Source: Paracoccus sp. UBA889 (GTDB taxonomy: Bacteria > Pseudomonadota > Alphaproteobacteria > Rhodobacterales > Rhodobacteraceae). Taken from it: DNA of 64,000 bases. The position numbers and the translations under genes were made by a program. Positions 8,771 through 19,035 of the stretch are shown piece by piece. The notes beneath the pieces are model-generated. The model was not told the DNA's origin. It made no database searches and saw only the letters and a program-made list of their open reading frames with translations. The stretch spans positions 61,657 through 125,656 of the forward strand of contig DBFD01000061.1 in the NCBI GenBank assembly GCA_002294185.1, read 5' to 3'. How positions within the stretch are numbered: the stretch's first letter is position 1; every line of letters starts with the position of its first letter.

Positions 8771-9343
8771 GTGCAAAACGTCCTGTTGACCATCCACCTG
8801 ATCTTGGCGGTGCTGCTGACCGGTGTCGTGTTGTTGCAGCGATCCGAAGGCGGCGGGCTGGGCATGGGCGGCGGCGGAGGAGGCACCGGCGTGATGACCG
8901 GCCGGCAGGCCGCGAACGCGTTGACCCGCCTGACCTGGATCTTCGGAATCGCGATCTTCGTGACCTCGATCGGCCTGACGATCATCGCCGCGCAGCAGGG
9001 ATCCGGTGGATCGATCATGGATCAGCTTGGCGCGACGAACGAACAGCCCGCCCCGGACCAGAATCTTCCCGATCTGCCGGCCTACACGCCCCCGCCGGTG
9101 ACCGGAGGCGATCCGCTGACGCCGCCCGCGCCCGATGCGCCCGCAACCCAGGCGCCCGCCACCCAGGCGCCCGCCGCGTCCACCCAGGCGCCCGCGGCCG
9201 AGCCGGTAACGCCGCCCGCAGCCCAGGCGCCGGCCCCCGAAACCGGCGCAGGCCAGGCTGTCGCGCCAGAGGCGCCCACGACAGAGGCGGTGCCCGCCGG
9301 CGATGCCCCGGCCGACCCGGCCGGGACAAAACCGTCGAATTAA
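8771..9343 (+). CDS. secG: Preprotein translocase subunit SecG with extended Pro/Ala tail
   Basis: Small membrane subunit of the SecYEG channel. Two transmembrane segments (about residues 5-22 and 53-73) flank the family motif [15 protein letters not shown]. The start is the GTG at 8771, with GAAAGG upstream. The protein is 190 residues long, well beyond the usual 75-130. The extra C-terminal part (from about residue 85) is a low-complexity Ala/Pro/Thr tail with repeated TQAPA units, encoded by three copies of a 14-mer. It is divergent from cobQ. Confidence 0.92.
   Translation: MQNVLLTIHLILAVLLTGVVLLQRSEGGGLGMGGGGGGTGVMTGRQAANALTRLTWIFGIAIFVTSIGLTIIAAQQGSGGSIMDQLGATNEQPAPDQNLPDLPAYTPPPVTGGDPLTPPAPDAPATQAPATQAPAASTQAPAAEPVTPPAAQAPAPETGAGQAVAPEAPTTEAVPAGDAPADPAGTKPSN
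9146..9195 (+). repeat. Three copies of ACCCAGGCGCCCGC within secG
   Basis: The 14-mer ACCCAGGCGCCCGC occurs at 9146-9159, 9161-9174 and 9182-9195. It encodes the TQAPA units of the SecG tail. The exact nucleotide identity suggests recent in-frame duplication, and copy number may vary between strains. Confidence 0.85.
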
Positions 9344-9359
9344 GGTCACACAACAACTA

Positions 9360-9380
9360 GGGGCAGAGAAAATCTGCCCC
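9360..9380 (+). terminator. Hairpin after secG
   Basis: GGGGCAGA (9360-9367), loop GAAAA, and TCTGCCCC (9373-9380) form a perfect 8-bp stem 17 bases after the secG stop. Only a weak T-containing stretch follows, so this may be a terminator or a 3'-stabilising hairpin. It lies just upstream of the predicted pyrG promoter, as expected for a boundary between units. Confidence 0.55.
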
Positions 9381-9398
9381 ACATCAACTTGCGGTCCG

Positions 9399-9427
9399 TT
9401 GCGGCCACGGGGCGAATCGACTATATC
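9399..9427 (+). promoter_or_regulatory. Predicted pyrG promoter
   Basis: TTGCGG (9399-9404), a 17-base spacer, and TATATC (9422-9427) lie about 70 bases before the pyrG ATG, between the secG hairpin and the gene. The match to the housekeeping consensus is moderate. This is a prediction by eye. Confidence 0.4.
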
Positions 9428-9495
9428 TCAAGTCCCGTGGTGCCGGCAGTTCGGCGGCCCGCAGAACAACGATTCCGGCACATCACGGGGGCCTC

Positions 9496-11139
<1,644 letters not shown>

Positions 11140-11308
11140 GAAGAATTTCCTGCCATCGCCTGCATTTTTCTGAACGGACAACTTGATATCGTCGGTTCGA
11201 TCTGGCGTCATGGCAAGCCAAGGCCGCACCGGCGGGACCGGAGGCGGCCCTGACCTGCCATGATTGCGTTGAAAAATCCCATTTCATATAAGCCGGGCCT
11301 GAATTTTC

Positions 11309-12220
11309 ATGAAGGACAAGACAAGCCACGAACGGTTGATCGCCCAGAACCTGAGAGACAAGTTTTTCAGGGGCTGGCGGGTTTTCCGCGTCTCTTTCAA
11401 GATCAAGTCAGGCCGGTCCGAGGCGGTGTTTCGCGCCGAAGGCCCGGACGGGCGCAAGCTGGCCATCAAGCACTGTGCCCATCCGCGGAAGGCGATCGAG
11501 GAATTCATCGCGCTGCAATCGCTTTCGGCGGCGCGGGGCGATTGCATCAGGCCGGTCTTTCTGGACGAACAGGCTTCGGTCTTCGCGATGGAATGGATCG
11601 AGGCCCCGACGCTGAAACAGATGATGCAGCGGCCCCGACGTCTGGATCTGATCCGACAGGCGGGACGCTGGCTGAAAGGGCTGCATTCCGCGACCAGGTG
11701 CTGGACCCCGCGCCGCGACCGCCAGATCGAGGGCGACCTTCTGATCGGCCCACAGGGCGGCGAATTCAGGAAAATCGATGCGATACTGCGAAACCGGCGG
11801 ACACGGCTTGGCTTGCGCCTTCATCGCCATTCGCTTCTTCATACCGACTTCCACATGGGCAATCTTTTCGTCGATGGCGAACGGATCATCGCATTCGATC
11901 CGATGACGTCTCGTCGCGGCCTGCCCGTCCACGACGTCGCCGATTTTCTGGTCCTGTGCGAGGTCTATCGCCTGCACGCGGCCATGCGGGGCGATGGTTG
12001 GCCCGATTGCGGAGGGCAGGATCGGCGAGCGTTTCTTGATGGATACGGCGCGCTGAAACCGCGCCGCAAACGGCTGCTGGACTTTGCCCTTGATGTCAAG
12101 ATCGCCCGGATGTGGCACCACCACGCCAAGGCCGACACACGCGCGCCGCTGGCAGATGCCGAGTTTCTCCATCTGAGCAAGCGGATGCGCCAGCGGGGCC
12201 TGCTGCATCCCGTGGACTGA
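11309..12220 (+). CDS. Orphan kinase-like protein (APH/LPS-kinase fold)
   Basis: A 303-residue protein with a small-molecule kinase layout. K54 sits in LAIKHC, a hinge-like MEWIEAPTL is at about 94-102, the catalytic loop has H178, D180 and N185 (HTDFHMGN), and the metal-binding Asp is D197 (IAFDP). This matches the aminoglycoside phosphotransferase / lipopolysaccharide core kinase superfamily; the substrate is not predictable. Codon choice (AGA, AGG, TTG and AAA near the start) and the AT-richer 169-bp upstream gap differ from the neighbours and hint at transfer. It ends convergently with an MFS gene. A surface-sugar kinase is a guess. Confidence 0.65.
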   Translation: MKDKTSHERLIAQNLRDKFFRGWRVFRVSFKIKSGRSEAVFRAEGPDGRKLAIKHCAHPRKAIEEFIALQSLSAARGDCIRPVFLDEQASVFAMEWIEAPTLKQMMQRPRRLDLIRQAGRWLKGLHSATRCWTPRRDRQIEGDLLIGPQGGEFRKIDAILRNRRTRLGLRLHRHSLLHTDFHMGNLFVDGERIIAFDPMTSRRGLPVHDVADFLVLCEVYRLHAAMRGDGWPDCGGQDRRAFLDGYGALKPRRKRLLDFALDVKIARMWHHHAKADTRAPLADAEFLHLSKRMRQRGLLHPVD

Positions 12221-12253
12221 GCCGCGTTGGGGTGGCGGCAGGCGACGCGGCCC

Positions 12254-13477
12254 TCAGCGCCTGCCCCCCGCCAGCCGCCGTGCCGCCGGCAGCCCGCGCA
12301 GCCGCAGCATCGCCCAGGCGCCCGCCAAAGGCCCCGGCACCAGCGCCAAGAAGGTCCACTGCCAGCCTCCCAGCAGACCGGCGATGTGGGGCATCAGCCA
12401 GATCGCCAGCACCGTCAGCGCGAAGCCGATGCTGACCTGAAGCGTCAGCGCCGTGCCGACAAGACGCGGATCGGCCAGCTCGGTCACGGCGGCGGAGAAC
12501 TGGGCGCTGTCGCCGATGATCGCGATACCCCAGATCACCGCGACCAGCGCCAGCAGCCATGCCGGGCCGGTGAAGGCAAAACCGATCAGCACCGCGCAGG
12601 CGCCCGAAACCGCCATCATTCCCGCCGTGGTCAGGCAGCGTCCGATACGGTCGGACAGAACACCGCCCAGGACGCAGCCGACGACGCCAGAGGCCACGAC
12701 GATGAAAGCGAACATAGACGGCGATCCGAACGGCGCCACACCGCCCTGCCCCGCCGCCATGGCGAAGGCCAGAAACCAGGCCCACATCGCGTAAAGTTCC
12801 CACATATGGCCGAAATAGCCCAGATTGGCCAGCAGGACGGGTCGATCGCGCAACACGGCCAGCGACTGACGGGGGTCGAAGGTGGCGCGGCCGAAGGCAT
12901 GGGGCCCCTCGCGGACCAGAAGGCCGAAGATCAGGGCCGATACGATCGTGGCAAGCGTCGAGGCCAGCACGACCATGCGCCAGTCGAAGCCGCCGCCGAG
13001 GGCGCGAAGCAGATGCGGCATCGACGAACCCAGCGTCAGGCCCGCGATCAGGAACCCCATCGCCAGGCCGCGTCCGCGGATGAACCAGGTGGCCATCAGT
13101 TTCATCGCCGGGGGATAGAGACCGGCCAGCGCCACGCCCGTCACGAAACGCGCCGCCACCGCACCGGGCAAGCCCGGCTCCAGCAGCAGCGCGGCATTGG
13201 CAATTGCGGCCAGCAACGCCGCACCGGCGATCAGCCGCGTCAGCGGCATGATGTCGGGCAGGTTCACCAGCGACGCGGCCAGGGCGCCCAGAACGAAGCC
13301 GATCTGGACCGCGTTGGTCAGCCAGACCGCCTGACCCTGCGACAGATTCCACGCCACGATCAGATCCGGCACGACGGCCGTGGCCGAGAACCAGCAGGTC
13401 ATCGCCCCGACGACGCCGGCGCAGATCAGCGCCAGTGCCCTCCAGCGCCCGGCGACGGGATCGGACGCATCGCTCAT
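12254..13477 (-). CDS. MFS transporter
   Basis: A 407-residue major facilitator with about twelve hydrophobic helices. The loop 2-3 region reads NLPDIMPLTRLIAG, and the second half holds the motif-A-like GGVLSDRIGRCLT. The substrate is unknown; the overall pattern recalls the nitrate/cyanate-type branch but no specific ligand motif is clear. I start at the ATG at 13477 (MSDASDP) because the longer start at 13552 runs into the upstream NYN gene. No strong Shine-Dalgarno is visible. The NYN gene ends 20 bases upstream, so they may be cotranscribed. Confidence 0.82.
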   Translation of the reverse strand: MSDASDPVAGRWRALALICAGVVGAMTCWFSATAVVPDLIVAWNLSQGQAVWLTNAVQIGFVLGALAASLVNLPDIMPLTRLIAGAALLAAIANAALLLEPGLPGAVAARFVTGVALAGLYPPAMKLMATWFIRGRGLAMGFLIAGLTLGSSMPHLLRALGGGFDWRMVVLASTLATIVSALIFGLLVREGPHAFGRATFDPRQSLAVLRDRPVLLANLGYFGHMWELYAMWAWFLAFAMAAGQGGVAPFGSPSMFAFIVVASGVVGCVLGGVLSDRIGRCLTTAGMMAVSGACAVLIGFAFTGPAWLLALVAVIWGIAIIGDSAQFSAAVTELADPRLVGTALTLQVSIGFALTVLAIWLMPHIAGLLGGWQWTFLALVPGPLAGAWAMLRLRGLPAARRLAGGRR

Positions 13478-13496
13478 GGGGGCGGTCGGCGTCGCA

Positions 13497-14045
13497 TCAG
13501 GTTTCGGCCTGACCCTCGCGCGGGGGCCGGCCGATGATGTCGCGCAGTGCATCGAGTTCGATGAAATTGTCGGCCTGACGGCGCAGCTCGTCCGCGATCA
13601 TCGGCGGCTGCGAGCGGATGGTCGAGACGACCGAAACCCGCACGCCCTGACGCTGCAACGCCTCGATCAGGGGGCGGAAATCGCCGTCGCCGGAAAACAG
13701 GACGGCGTGGTCCAGCCGGGGCGCAAGCTCCATCGCATCCACCGCCAGTTCGATATCCATGTTGCCCTTGACCTTTCGCCGACCCATCGGATCGATATAT
13801 TCCTTGGCCGGCTTCGTGACCACGCAATAGCCGTTATAGTGCAACCAATCGACGAGGGGACGGATCGGGGAATATTCCTCGCTTTCCATCAGGGCGGTAT
13901 AGTAATAGGCCCGCATCAGCTTGCCCCGACGGTCGAACTCTTGCCGCAGCAGCTTGTAATCTATATCGAAACCAAGCGCCTTCGCGGCGGCGTAGAGATT
14001 GGCTCCATCAATGAAGATGGCCAGCCGGTCGTCCTTGTAAAACAT
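13497..14045 (-). CDS. NYN domain protein (LabA/DUF88-like)
   Basis: A 182-residue protein of the NYN/PIN-like nuclease superfamily. Acidic residues typical of the metal site are visible in FIDGANLYAAAK (D14), KGNMDIELAVDAM (D97 region) and LFSGDGDFRPLI. It is predicted to be a metal-dependent ribonuclease or RNA-binding protein, but few bacterial members of this branch have been characterised. The ATG at 14045 faces folK across a 107-bp divergent spacer. Confidence 0.82.
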   Translation of the reverse strand: MFYKDDRLAIFIDGANLYAAAKALGFDIDYKLLRQEFDRRGKLMRAYYYTALMESEEYSPIRPLVDWLHYNGYCVVTKPAKEYIDPMGRRKVKGNMDIELAVDAMELAPRLDHAVLFSGDGDFRPLIEALQRQGVRVSVVSTIRSQPPMIADELRRQADNFIELDALRDIIGRPPREGQAET

Positions 14046-14152
14046 TCTGTGTTGCCTTCAATGGATCTTTCTTGCTCCCGGCGGTCGCGGATCAGAGTGA
14101 GGGGCCTGATTGTTCCAGACCGGCCGGAACGTCTTAGGACAGAAGGACTGAC

Positions 14153-14746
14153 ATGGTTAACCTGTCTTTCGGTATCGGTGCAGTCGGCGCCAATCTGCCC
14201 TCGGCTGCGGGCATTGCCGGTCAGACACTGCGCGCGGCTGCGGGCATTCTGCATAGTGAACAACACATTTCAATAACGGCGATCAGCCGCTTCTGGCGGA
14301 CACCCGCCGTTCCCGCCGGATCGGGCCCGGATTATTGCAACGCTGCCTTCTGCTTCAGCACGATCCTGCCGGCCGAGGCGGTTCTGGCCCGGTTTCATGC
14401 CATCGAGGCCCGGTTCGGACGGGACCGCGGAACCGGGCGCTGGTCGGCGCGGGTGCTGGATCTTGATCTTCTCGCGCTGGCCGACCGGATCGCGCCGGAC
14501 CCCGAAACCCTGGCGCACTGGATCGGCCTGCCGCCCGACCGGCAGGGGTGCGAGGCGCCCGACCGCCTGATCCTGCCGCATCCGCGGATTCAGGACCGCG
14601 GTTTCGTGCTTGCGCCGCTGGCCGAGATCGCGCCGGGATGGCGCCATCCGCTGACCGGGCGCAGCGTGGCGGCCATGCTGGCCGGCCTGGGACCCGGCGG
14701 GCTGGCCGGAATGCAGCCGCTTTCCCCCGAAAGCCTTGACATTTGA
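14153..14746 (+). CDS. folK: 2-amino-4-hydroxy-6-hydroxymethyldihydropteridine diphosphokinase
   Basis: Transfers pyrophosphate from ATP to 6-hydroxymethyl-dihydropterin in folate synthesis. The 197-residue product shows GAVGANLPS near the N-terminus, FWRTPAVP, the ATP-binding signature [12 protein letters not shown], and [21 protein letters not shown]. The N-terminus is slightly degenerate compared with the common ALVALGSN form. It stands ahead of rpoZ and rsh. Confidence 0.9.
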   Translation: MVNLSFGIGAVGANLPSAAGIAGQTLRAAAGILHSEQHISITAISRFWRTPAVPAGSGPDYCNAAFCFSTILPAEAVLARFHAIEARFGRDRGTGRWSARVLDLDLLALADRIAPDPETLAHWIGLPPDRQGCEAPDRLILPHPRIQDRGFVLAPLAEIAPGWRHPLTGRSVAAMLAGLGPGGLAGMQPLSPESLDI

Positions 14747-14813
14747 CCCCTCGGCCATCAGTTATCCGGTTTCGCTCTGGATACCCGATTCGCAGTTTAG
14801 CACAGGTGATGAC

Positions 14814-15167
14814 ATGGCCCGCGTAACCGTCGAAGATTGCGTCGACAAGGTTCCCAACCGGTTCGATCTGGTGATGCTCGCCTCGCATCGCGCGCGAGAA
14901 ATCGCCGCAGGCAGCCCGCCCACGGTGGACCGCGACAACGACAAGAACCCGGTCGTCGCCCTGCGCGAGATCGCTGACGAGACCCAGCCGGTCGACGACC
15001 TGCGCGAGCGGATGATCGAATCGACCCAGACCCAGATCGAGGTGGATGAGCCCGAAGAGGATGCGATGGCGCTGTTGCTGGGCACGGAAGTGGACCGCCC
15101 CAAGCCCGCCGACGAGGAATCCGAGGAACGGATGCTGCGCATGATGCTGGAAGCCAACCAGCGCTAG
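14814..15167 (+). CDS. rpoZ: RNA polymerase omega subunit
   Basis: Omega assists RNA polymerase assembly and forms part of a ppGpp site. The 117-residue product begins [20 protein letters not shown], the family signature, followed by [11 protein letters not shown] and [15 protein letters not shown] use the ATG at 14814 rather than the longer ORF start at 14736, which overlaps folK. It is followed 30 bases later by rsh, a common alphaproteobacterial pairing that links the ppGpp enzyme to its target. Confidence 0.95.
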   Translation: MARVTVEDCVDKVPNRFDLVMLASHRAREIAAGSPPTVDRDNDKNPVVALREIADETQPVDDLRERMIESTQTQIEVDEPEEDAMALLLGTEVDRPKPADEESEERMLRMMLEANQR

Positions 15168-15197
15168 GGCAGAGGCGAACGAGGTCTTCGGCAGGAC

Positions 15198-17312
15198 ATG
15201 ATCGACGTCGAAGACCTGATCGCGCTGGTCCGCAACTACAACCCGCGCAGCAATGCAGACCTGATCCGCGAAGCCTATGAATACGGGATGCGGATGCACG
15301 AGGGTCAGTTCCGCCATTCCGGCGAGCCCTATTTCACCCATCCCATCGCCGTCGCCGCCATCCTGACCGAGATGCGGCTGGACGACGCGACCATCGTGAC
15401 CGCCCTGCTGCACGACACGGTCGAGGACACGCGATCGACCAAGGAAGAGATCGTCACCATCTTCGGCCCCGAGATCGCCGATCTGGTCGATGGCGTGACC
15501 AAGCTGACCAATCTGCAACTCAGCAACACCCAGTCCCGGCAGGCCGAGAATTTCCGCAAGCTGTTCATGGCCATGTCGCGCGATCTGCGCGTGATCCTGG
15601 TCAAGCTGGCCGACCGGCTGCACAACATGCGCACGATCCGGTCCATGCGGCCCGACAAGCAGGTGCAGAAGGCACGCGAAACGATGGACATCTATGCGCC
15701 GCTGGCCGGGCGCATGGGGATGCAGTGGATGCGCGAGGAACTGGAGGATCTGGCCTTCAAGGTCATCAATCCCGAGGCGCGCAACTCGATCATCCGCCGC
15801 TTTGTCAGCCTGCAGCGGGAATCGGGCGACATCATCGGCCAGATCACCGCCGATATCCGCACCGAGATGGACAAGGCCGGGATCGACGCCGACGTGTTCG
15901 GACGCGCCAAGCGGCCCTTTTCGGTCTGGCGCAAGATGCAGGAAAAGCAGCTTGCCTTCTCGCGCCTGTCGGACATCTACGGCTTTCGCATCATCACCCG
16001 GTCCGAGATGGATTGCTATCGCGCACTTGGGGTGATCCATCATCGCTGGCGGGCCGTGCCGGGGCGTTTCAAGGACTATATCAGCCAGCCGAAATCGAAC
16101 GGCTACAGATCCATCCACACCACCGTGTCGGGCCGAGACGGCAAGCGGGTCGAGGTGCAGATCCGCACCCGCCAGATGCACGAGGTGGCCGAGGCGGGCG
16201 TGGCCGCGCATTGGGCCTATCGCGACGGCGTGCGCGCGAAGAACCCCTTCGCGGTCGATCCGGCGGCCTGGATCGACAGCCTGACCGACCGTTTCGGCGG
16301 CGAGGATCACGATGAATTCCTCGAACATGTCAAGCTGGAGATGTATCAGGATCAGGTCTTCTGCTTCACGCCCAAGGGTGACGTGATCCAGTTGCCGAAA
16401 GGCGCGACGCCGATCGATTTTGCCTATGCGATCCACACCCGCGTGGGCAATTCCTGTGTCGGCGCCAAGGTGGACGGGATTCGGGTGCCGCTGTGGACCC
16501 GGCTGAAGAACGGCCAGTCGGTCGAGATCATCGCGGCCTCGGGACAGCGCCCGCAGGCGACATGGCTGGATATCGTCGTGACCGGCCGGGCCAAGGCGGC
16601 AATCCGTCGGTCCCTGCGCGAAGAGGACCGCGACCGCTTCATCCGGCTGGGCCGCGAACTGGTCCGCGTCAGTTTCGAACATGTCGGGCGCAAGGCCACG
16701 GACAAGACGCTGCGCACCGCCGCACGGCAGATGGGCATGGCCGATGCGGAGGAATTGCTGGCGCGGATCGGCAGCGCCGAGAATTCCGCCAAGGAGGTTC
16801 TGGCGGTTCTCTATCCCGAACTCGCGGGCCATCAGGACGAAATCGACGGCGCCCGCCCCTTCGCCGGGCTGGAGGCCGATGCCAACTTCACCCGCGCGCC
16901 CTGCTGCAACCCGCTGCCGGGCGAACGGATCGTGGGCATCACCTATCGCGGCACGGGCGTGGTCATCCATGCCATCGACTGCCCCGTCCTTGCCGAATTC
17001 GAGGACAGCCCCGACCGCTGGATCGACCTGCACTGGCGCGAGGGGCGCCATCCTGCGGCCTATTCGACGCTGCTGGATCTGACGATCCGCCACGATGCGG
17101 GCGTGCTGGGCCGGATTTGCAGCCTCATCGGGTCGCAGGGGGCCAATATCTCGAACCTCGAATTCATCGACCGCAAGCCGGATTTCTATCGCATCGAGAT
17201 CGAGGTGGAATTGCGCGATCGCGAACATCTGCACAATCTGCTGACGGTGCTGGAGACCGAAAGCGACGTGGCCCAGGTCGCACGCATCCGCGATCCGGCG
17301 CTGAAACCCTAG
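15198..17312 (+). CDS. rsh: Bifunctional (p)ppGpp synthetase/hydrolase
   Basis: Sole RelA/SpoT homologue seen; makes and degrades (p)ppGpp in the stringent response. The 704-residue domain order is: HD hydrolase (H48 in YFTHPI; HDTVED at 72-77, with the intact HD pair implying an active hydrolase), synthetase (YGFRIITRSEMDCYRALGVIH, then KSNGYRSIHTTV), TGS (VFCFTPKGDVIQLPKGATPIDFAYAIH), and a C-terminal ACT domain (LDLTIRHDAGVLGRIC onwards). The start at 15198 is the family N-terminus (MIDVEDLIALVRNYNP). Confidence 0.96.
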   Translation: MIDVEDLIALVRNYNPRSNADLIREAYEYGMRMHEGQFRHSGEPYFTHPIAVAAILTEMRLDDATIVTALLHDTVEDTRSTKEEIVTIFGPEIADLVDGVTKLTNLQLSNTQSRQAENFRKLFMAMSRDLRVILVKLADRLHNMRTIRSMRPDKQVQKARETMDIYAPLAGRMGMQWMREELEDLAFKVINPEARNSIIRRFVSLQRESGDIIGQITADIRTEMDKAGIDADVFGRAKRPFSVWRKMQEKQLAFSRLSDIYGFRIITRSEMDCYRALGVIHHRWRAVPGRFKDYISQPKSNGYRSIHTTVSGRDGKRVEVQIRTRQMHEVAEAGVAAHWAYRDGVRAKNPFAVDPAAWIDSLTDRFGGEDHDEFLEHVKLEMYQDQVFCFTPKGDVIQLPKGATPIDFAYAIHTRVGNSCVGAKVDGIRVPLWTRLKNGQSVEIIAASGQRPQATWLDIVVTGRAKAAIRRSLREEDRDRFIRLGRELVRVSFEHVGRKATDKTLRTAARQMGMADAEELLARIGSAENSAKEVLAVLYPELAGHQDEIDGARPFAGLEADANFTRAPCCNPLPGERIVGITYRGTGVVIHAIDCPVLAEFEDSPDRWIDLHWREGRHPAAYSTLLDLTIRHDAGVLGRICSLIGSQGANISNLEFIDRKPDFYRIEIEVELRDREHLHNLLTVLETESDVAQVARIRDPALKP

Positions 17313-17376
17313 GCAAGCGGGGCCGATCCGGGTAGGTCTTGCCCGGCAGGACAGGATTGGGATGGGGTAGGCCGGG

Positions 17377-18108
17377 GTGTTCAAGCGCCGCAAGCCACGC
17401 AGCTATGGGCAGATCGCCAGCGACATGATCTATCCGCGCGGCGGCTGGCGGCGCGCGGGTGCCTATGTCTGGTTCCGCCTGCGCCGTCTGCCCGACCAGC
17501 CGCACCGGATCGGGCGCGGCGTGGCGTCGGGGGTCTTCGTTTCCTTCACTCCGCTTTTCGGTTTTCATTTCCTGTCGGCGGCGGGCTGTGCCTGGCTGAT
17601 CGGCGGCAATGTGCTGGCCGCGCTGCTGGCGACCTTTGTCGGCAATCCGATCACCTTTCCCTTCATCGCCGTCGTGGCCGTCAGCCTGGGACGCCGATTG
17701 CTGGGGATGGGCGGCGAGTTGTCTCCGCAACTGATCTTCGGCGAATTCGCCCGCGCAAGCGGCGAGATGTGGCACAATATCCGGTCGCTTTTCGGGCCTG
17801 AACGCGCGCATTGGGGCAATCTGGTCGATTTCTTCCAGCAGGTCTATCTGCCCTATCTCGTGGGCGGCCTGATTCTGGGTCTGATCGCGGCCATCGCGAC
17901 CCACTACCTCAGCGTCCCCGTGATTCGCGCCTATCACTGGCGGCGCGCCAAGAAGATGGCCGAGCGGATCGCGCGGGTGCGCAAGCAGGGCGAAATCGTC
18001 ACCACCGCCCCGGATCTGGCACCCAGCCGCGATTCCGCGGCGCCTGCCGGACACGCCGCCCGCCCCGATCACCCGCCGGAGGATGGCGATCCGCCCCGGA
18101 GCATCTGA
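17377..18108 (+). CDS. DUF2062 domain membrane protein
   Basis: A 243-residue protein that starts with GTG. The conserved DUF2062 segment runs from about residue 30 (RLPDQPHRIGRGVASGVFVSFTP) through hydrophobic helices (FHFLSAAGCAWLIGGNVLAALLATFVGNPITFPF). A further helix is near 160-180, and the Pro/Ala-rich C-terminus looks disordered. Function is unknown. In related genomes it commonly lies between rsh and pdxJ. Here the next gene is ghrA-like on the opposite strand, so pdxJ is absent at this spot. Confidence 0.82.
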   Translation: MFKRRKPRSYGQIASDMIYPRGGWRRAGAYVWFRLRRLPDQPHRIGRGVASGVFVSFTPLFGFHFLSAAGCAWLIGGNVLAALLATFVGNPITFPFIAVVAVSLGRRLLGMGGELSPQLIFGEFARASGEMWHNIRSLFGPERAHWGNLVDFFQQVYLPYLVGGLILGLIAAIATHYLSVPVIRAYHWRRAKKMAERIARVRKQGEIVTTAPDLAPSRDSAAPAGHAARPDHPPEDGDPPRSI

Positions 18109-18122
18109 CGGCGGAAACCGCC

Positions 18123-19031
18123 TCAGTATCCCCGGTCGCGGTCCACGAGGTTCAATATGGGTCGCCCGGACATGGCGCGGCGCAGGTTTTCGGCGACCAC
18201 CGGGGCCGCGGTTTCGGGCCGCGTCTCGGCGGCGATATGGGGCGTGACGGTCACGCCGGGATGGGACCAGAACGGGTGGCCGCCGGGCAGCGGCTCGGTG
18301 CGGAAGACATCCAGCACCGCATGTCCCAGATCGCCTCGATCCAGCGCGGCGATCAGCGCGGCGTCCACGATGGCCGTGCCCCGGCCGGGATTGATGATCC
18401 AGGCCCCGCGCGGCAGCATGGCCAGGTGATCATCATCCAGCAGATCCCGCGTCCGCGCGGTGTCGGGCAGCAGGTTGATCAGGATTTCGGCCCGGCCCAG
18501 GGCCGCAGCCAGATGGTCCGCGTCAAAGACCTCGACGCCTTCGACCGGGCGGCCCGAGGCGCTGAAGCCCGCCAGCCGAAAGCCGATCGCGCCCAGCATC
18601 GCGGCGGTGGCACGGCCCAGCTCTCCGAGGCCCAGGATGGTCACGCCCCGCTGGGGCGCCAGCGGTGCGACGACATCGTTGCGCCAGGTGCCGTCCTGTG
18701 CATAGCGGTCCATCCCCAGATGCGCCCGCATCGCCCAGCCGGTGCAGAATTCCGCCATGCCCCGCGCCAGGCCCGGATCGACCATCCGCGCCAGCGGCTG
18801 GGTCAGGGTCGGGTTGGTGACGATCCGCTCGACCCCGGCCCACAGGCTCTGGACCAGCCGTGCATTTCCATAGGGCGACAGATCCTCGATCTCGCCGCCC
18901 GGCGCGTAGATGATGGCGTCGAAGCTGGCCGGTTCGCCGCCCCTGTCCAGATCCATTTCGGGACAGGCTTCGCGCAGGGCCGGGGCCCAGGCCTGCCACG
19001 CCTCGGGACGGGCGGCAAAGAGAACGCGCAT
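18123..19031 (-). CDS. ghrA: Glyoxylate/hydroxypyruvate reductase A-type 2-hydroxyacid dehydrogenase
   Basis: A 302-residue NAD(P)-dependent D-2-hydroxyacid dehydrogenase of the GhrA branch. The Rossmann motif is GLGELGRATAAMLGAIGF; the catalytic Arg/Glu/His region is LINPGRGTAIVDAAL to DVFRTEPLPGGHPFWSHPGVTVTPHIAAET. It reduces glyoxylate and/or hydroxypyruvate. The ATG at 19031 begins MRVLFAARPEAW; an ATG at 19055 would overlap rodA. It follows rodA on the same strand by a few bases but is functionally unrelated. Confidence 0.88.
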   Translation of the reverse strand: MRVLFAARPEAWQAWAPALREACPEMDLDRGGEPASFDAIIYAPGGEIEDLSPYGNARLVQSLWAGVERIVTNPTLTQPLARMVDPGLARGMAEFCTGWAMRAHLGMDRYAQDGTWRNDVVAPLAPQRGVTILGLGELGRATAAMLGAIGFRLAGFSASGRPVEGVEVFDADHLAAALGRAEILINLLPDTARTRDLLDDDHLAMLPRGAWIINPGRGTAIVDAALIAALDRGDLGHAVLDVFRTEPLPGGHPFWSHPGVTVTPHIAAETRPETAAPVVAENLRRAMSGRPILNLVDRDRGY

Positions 19032-19035
19032 CTGG

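Noticed and set aside
9146..9195. CRISPR-like direct repeats
   Set aside because: The three 14-mers are in-frame coding repeats of secG without unique spacers of constant length.
14355..17393. A 1012-codon open frame on the minus strand opposite folK, rpoZ and rsh
   Set aside because: Antisense shadow of well-supported genes in GC-rich DNA; no recognisable domain, and composition typical of a complementary-strand frame.
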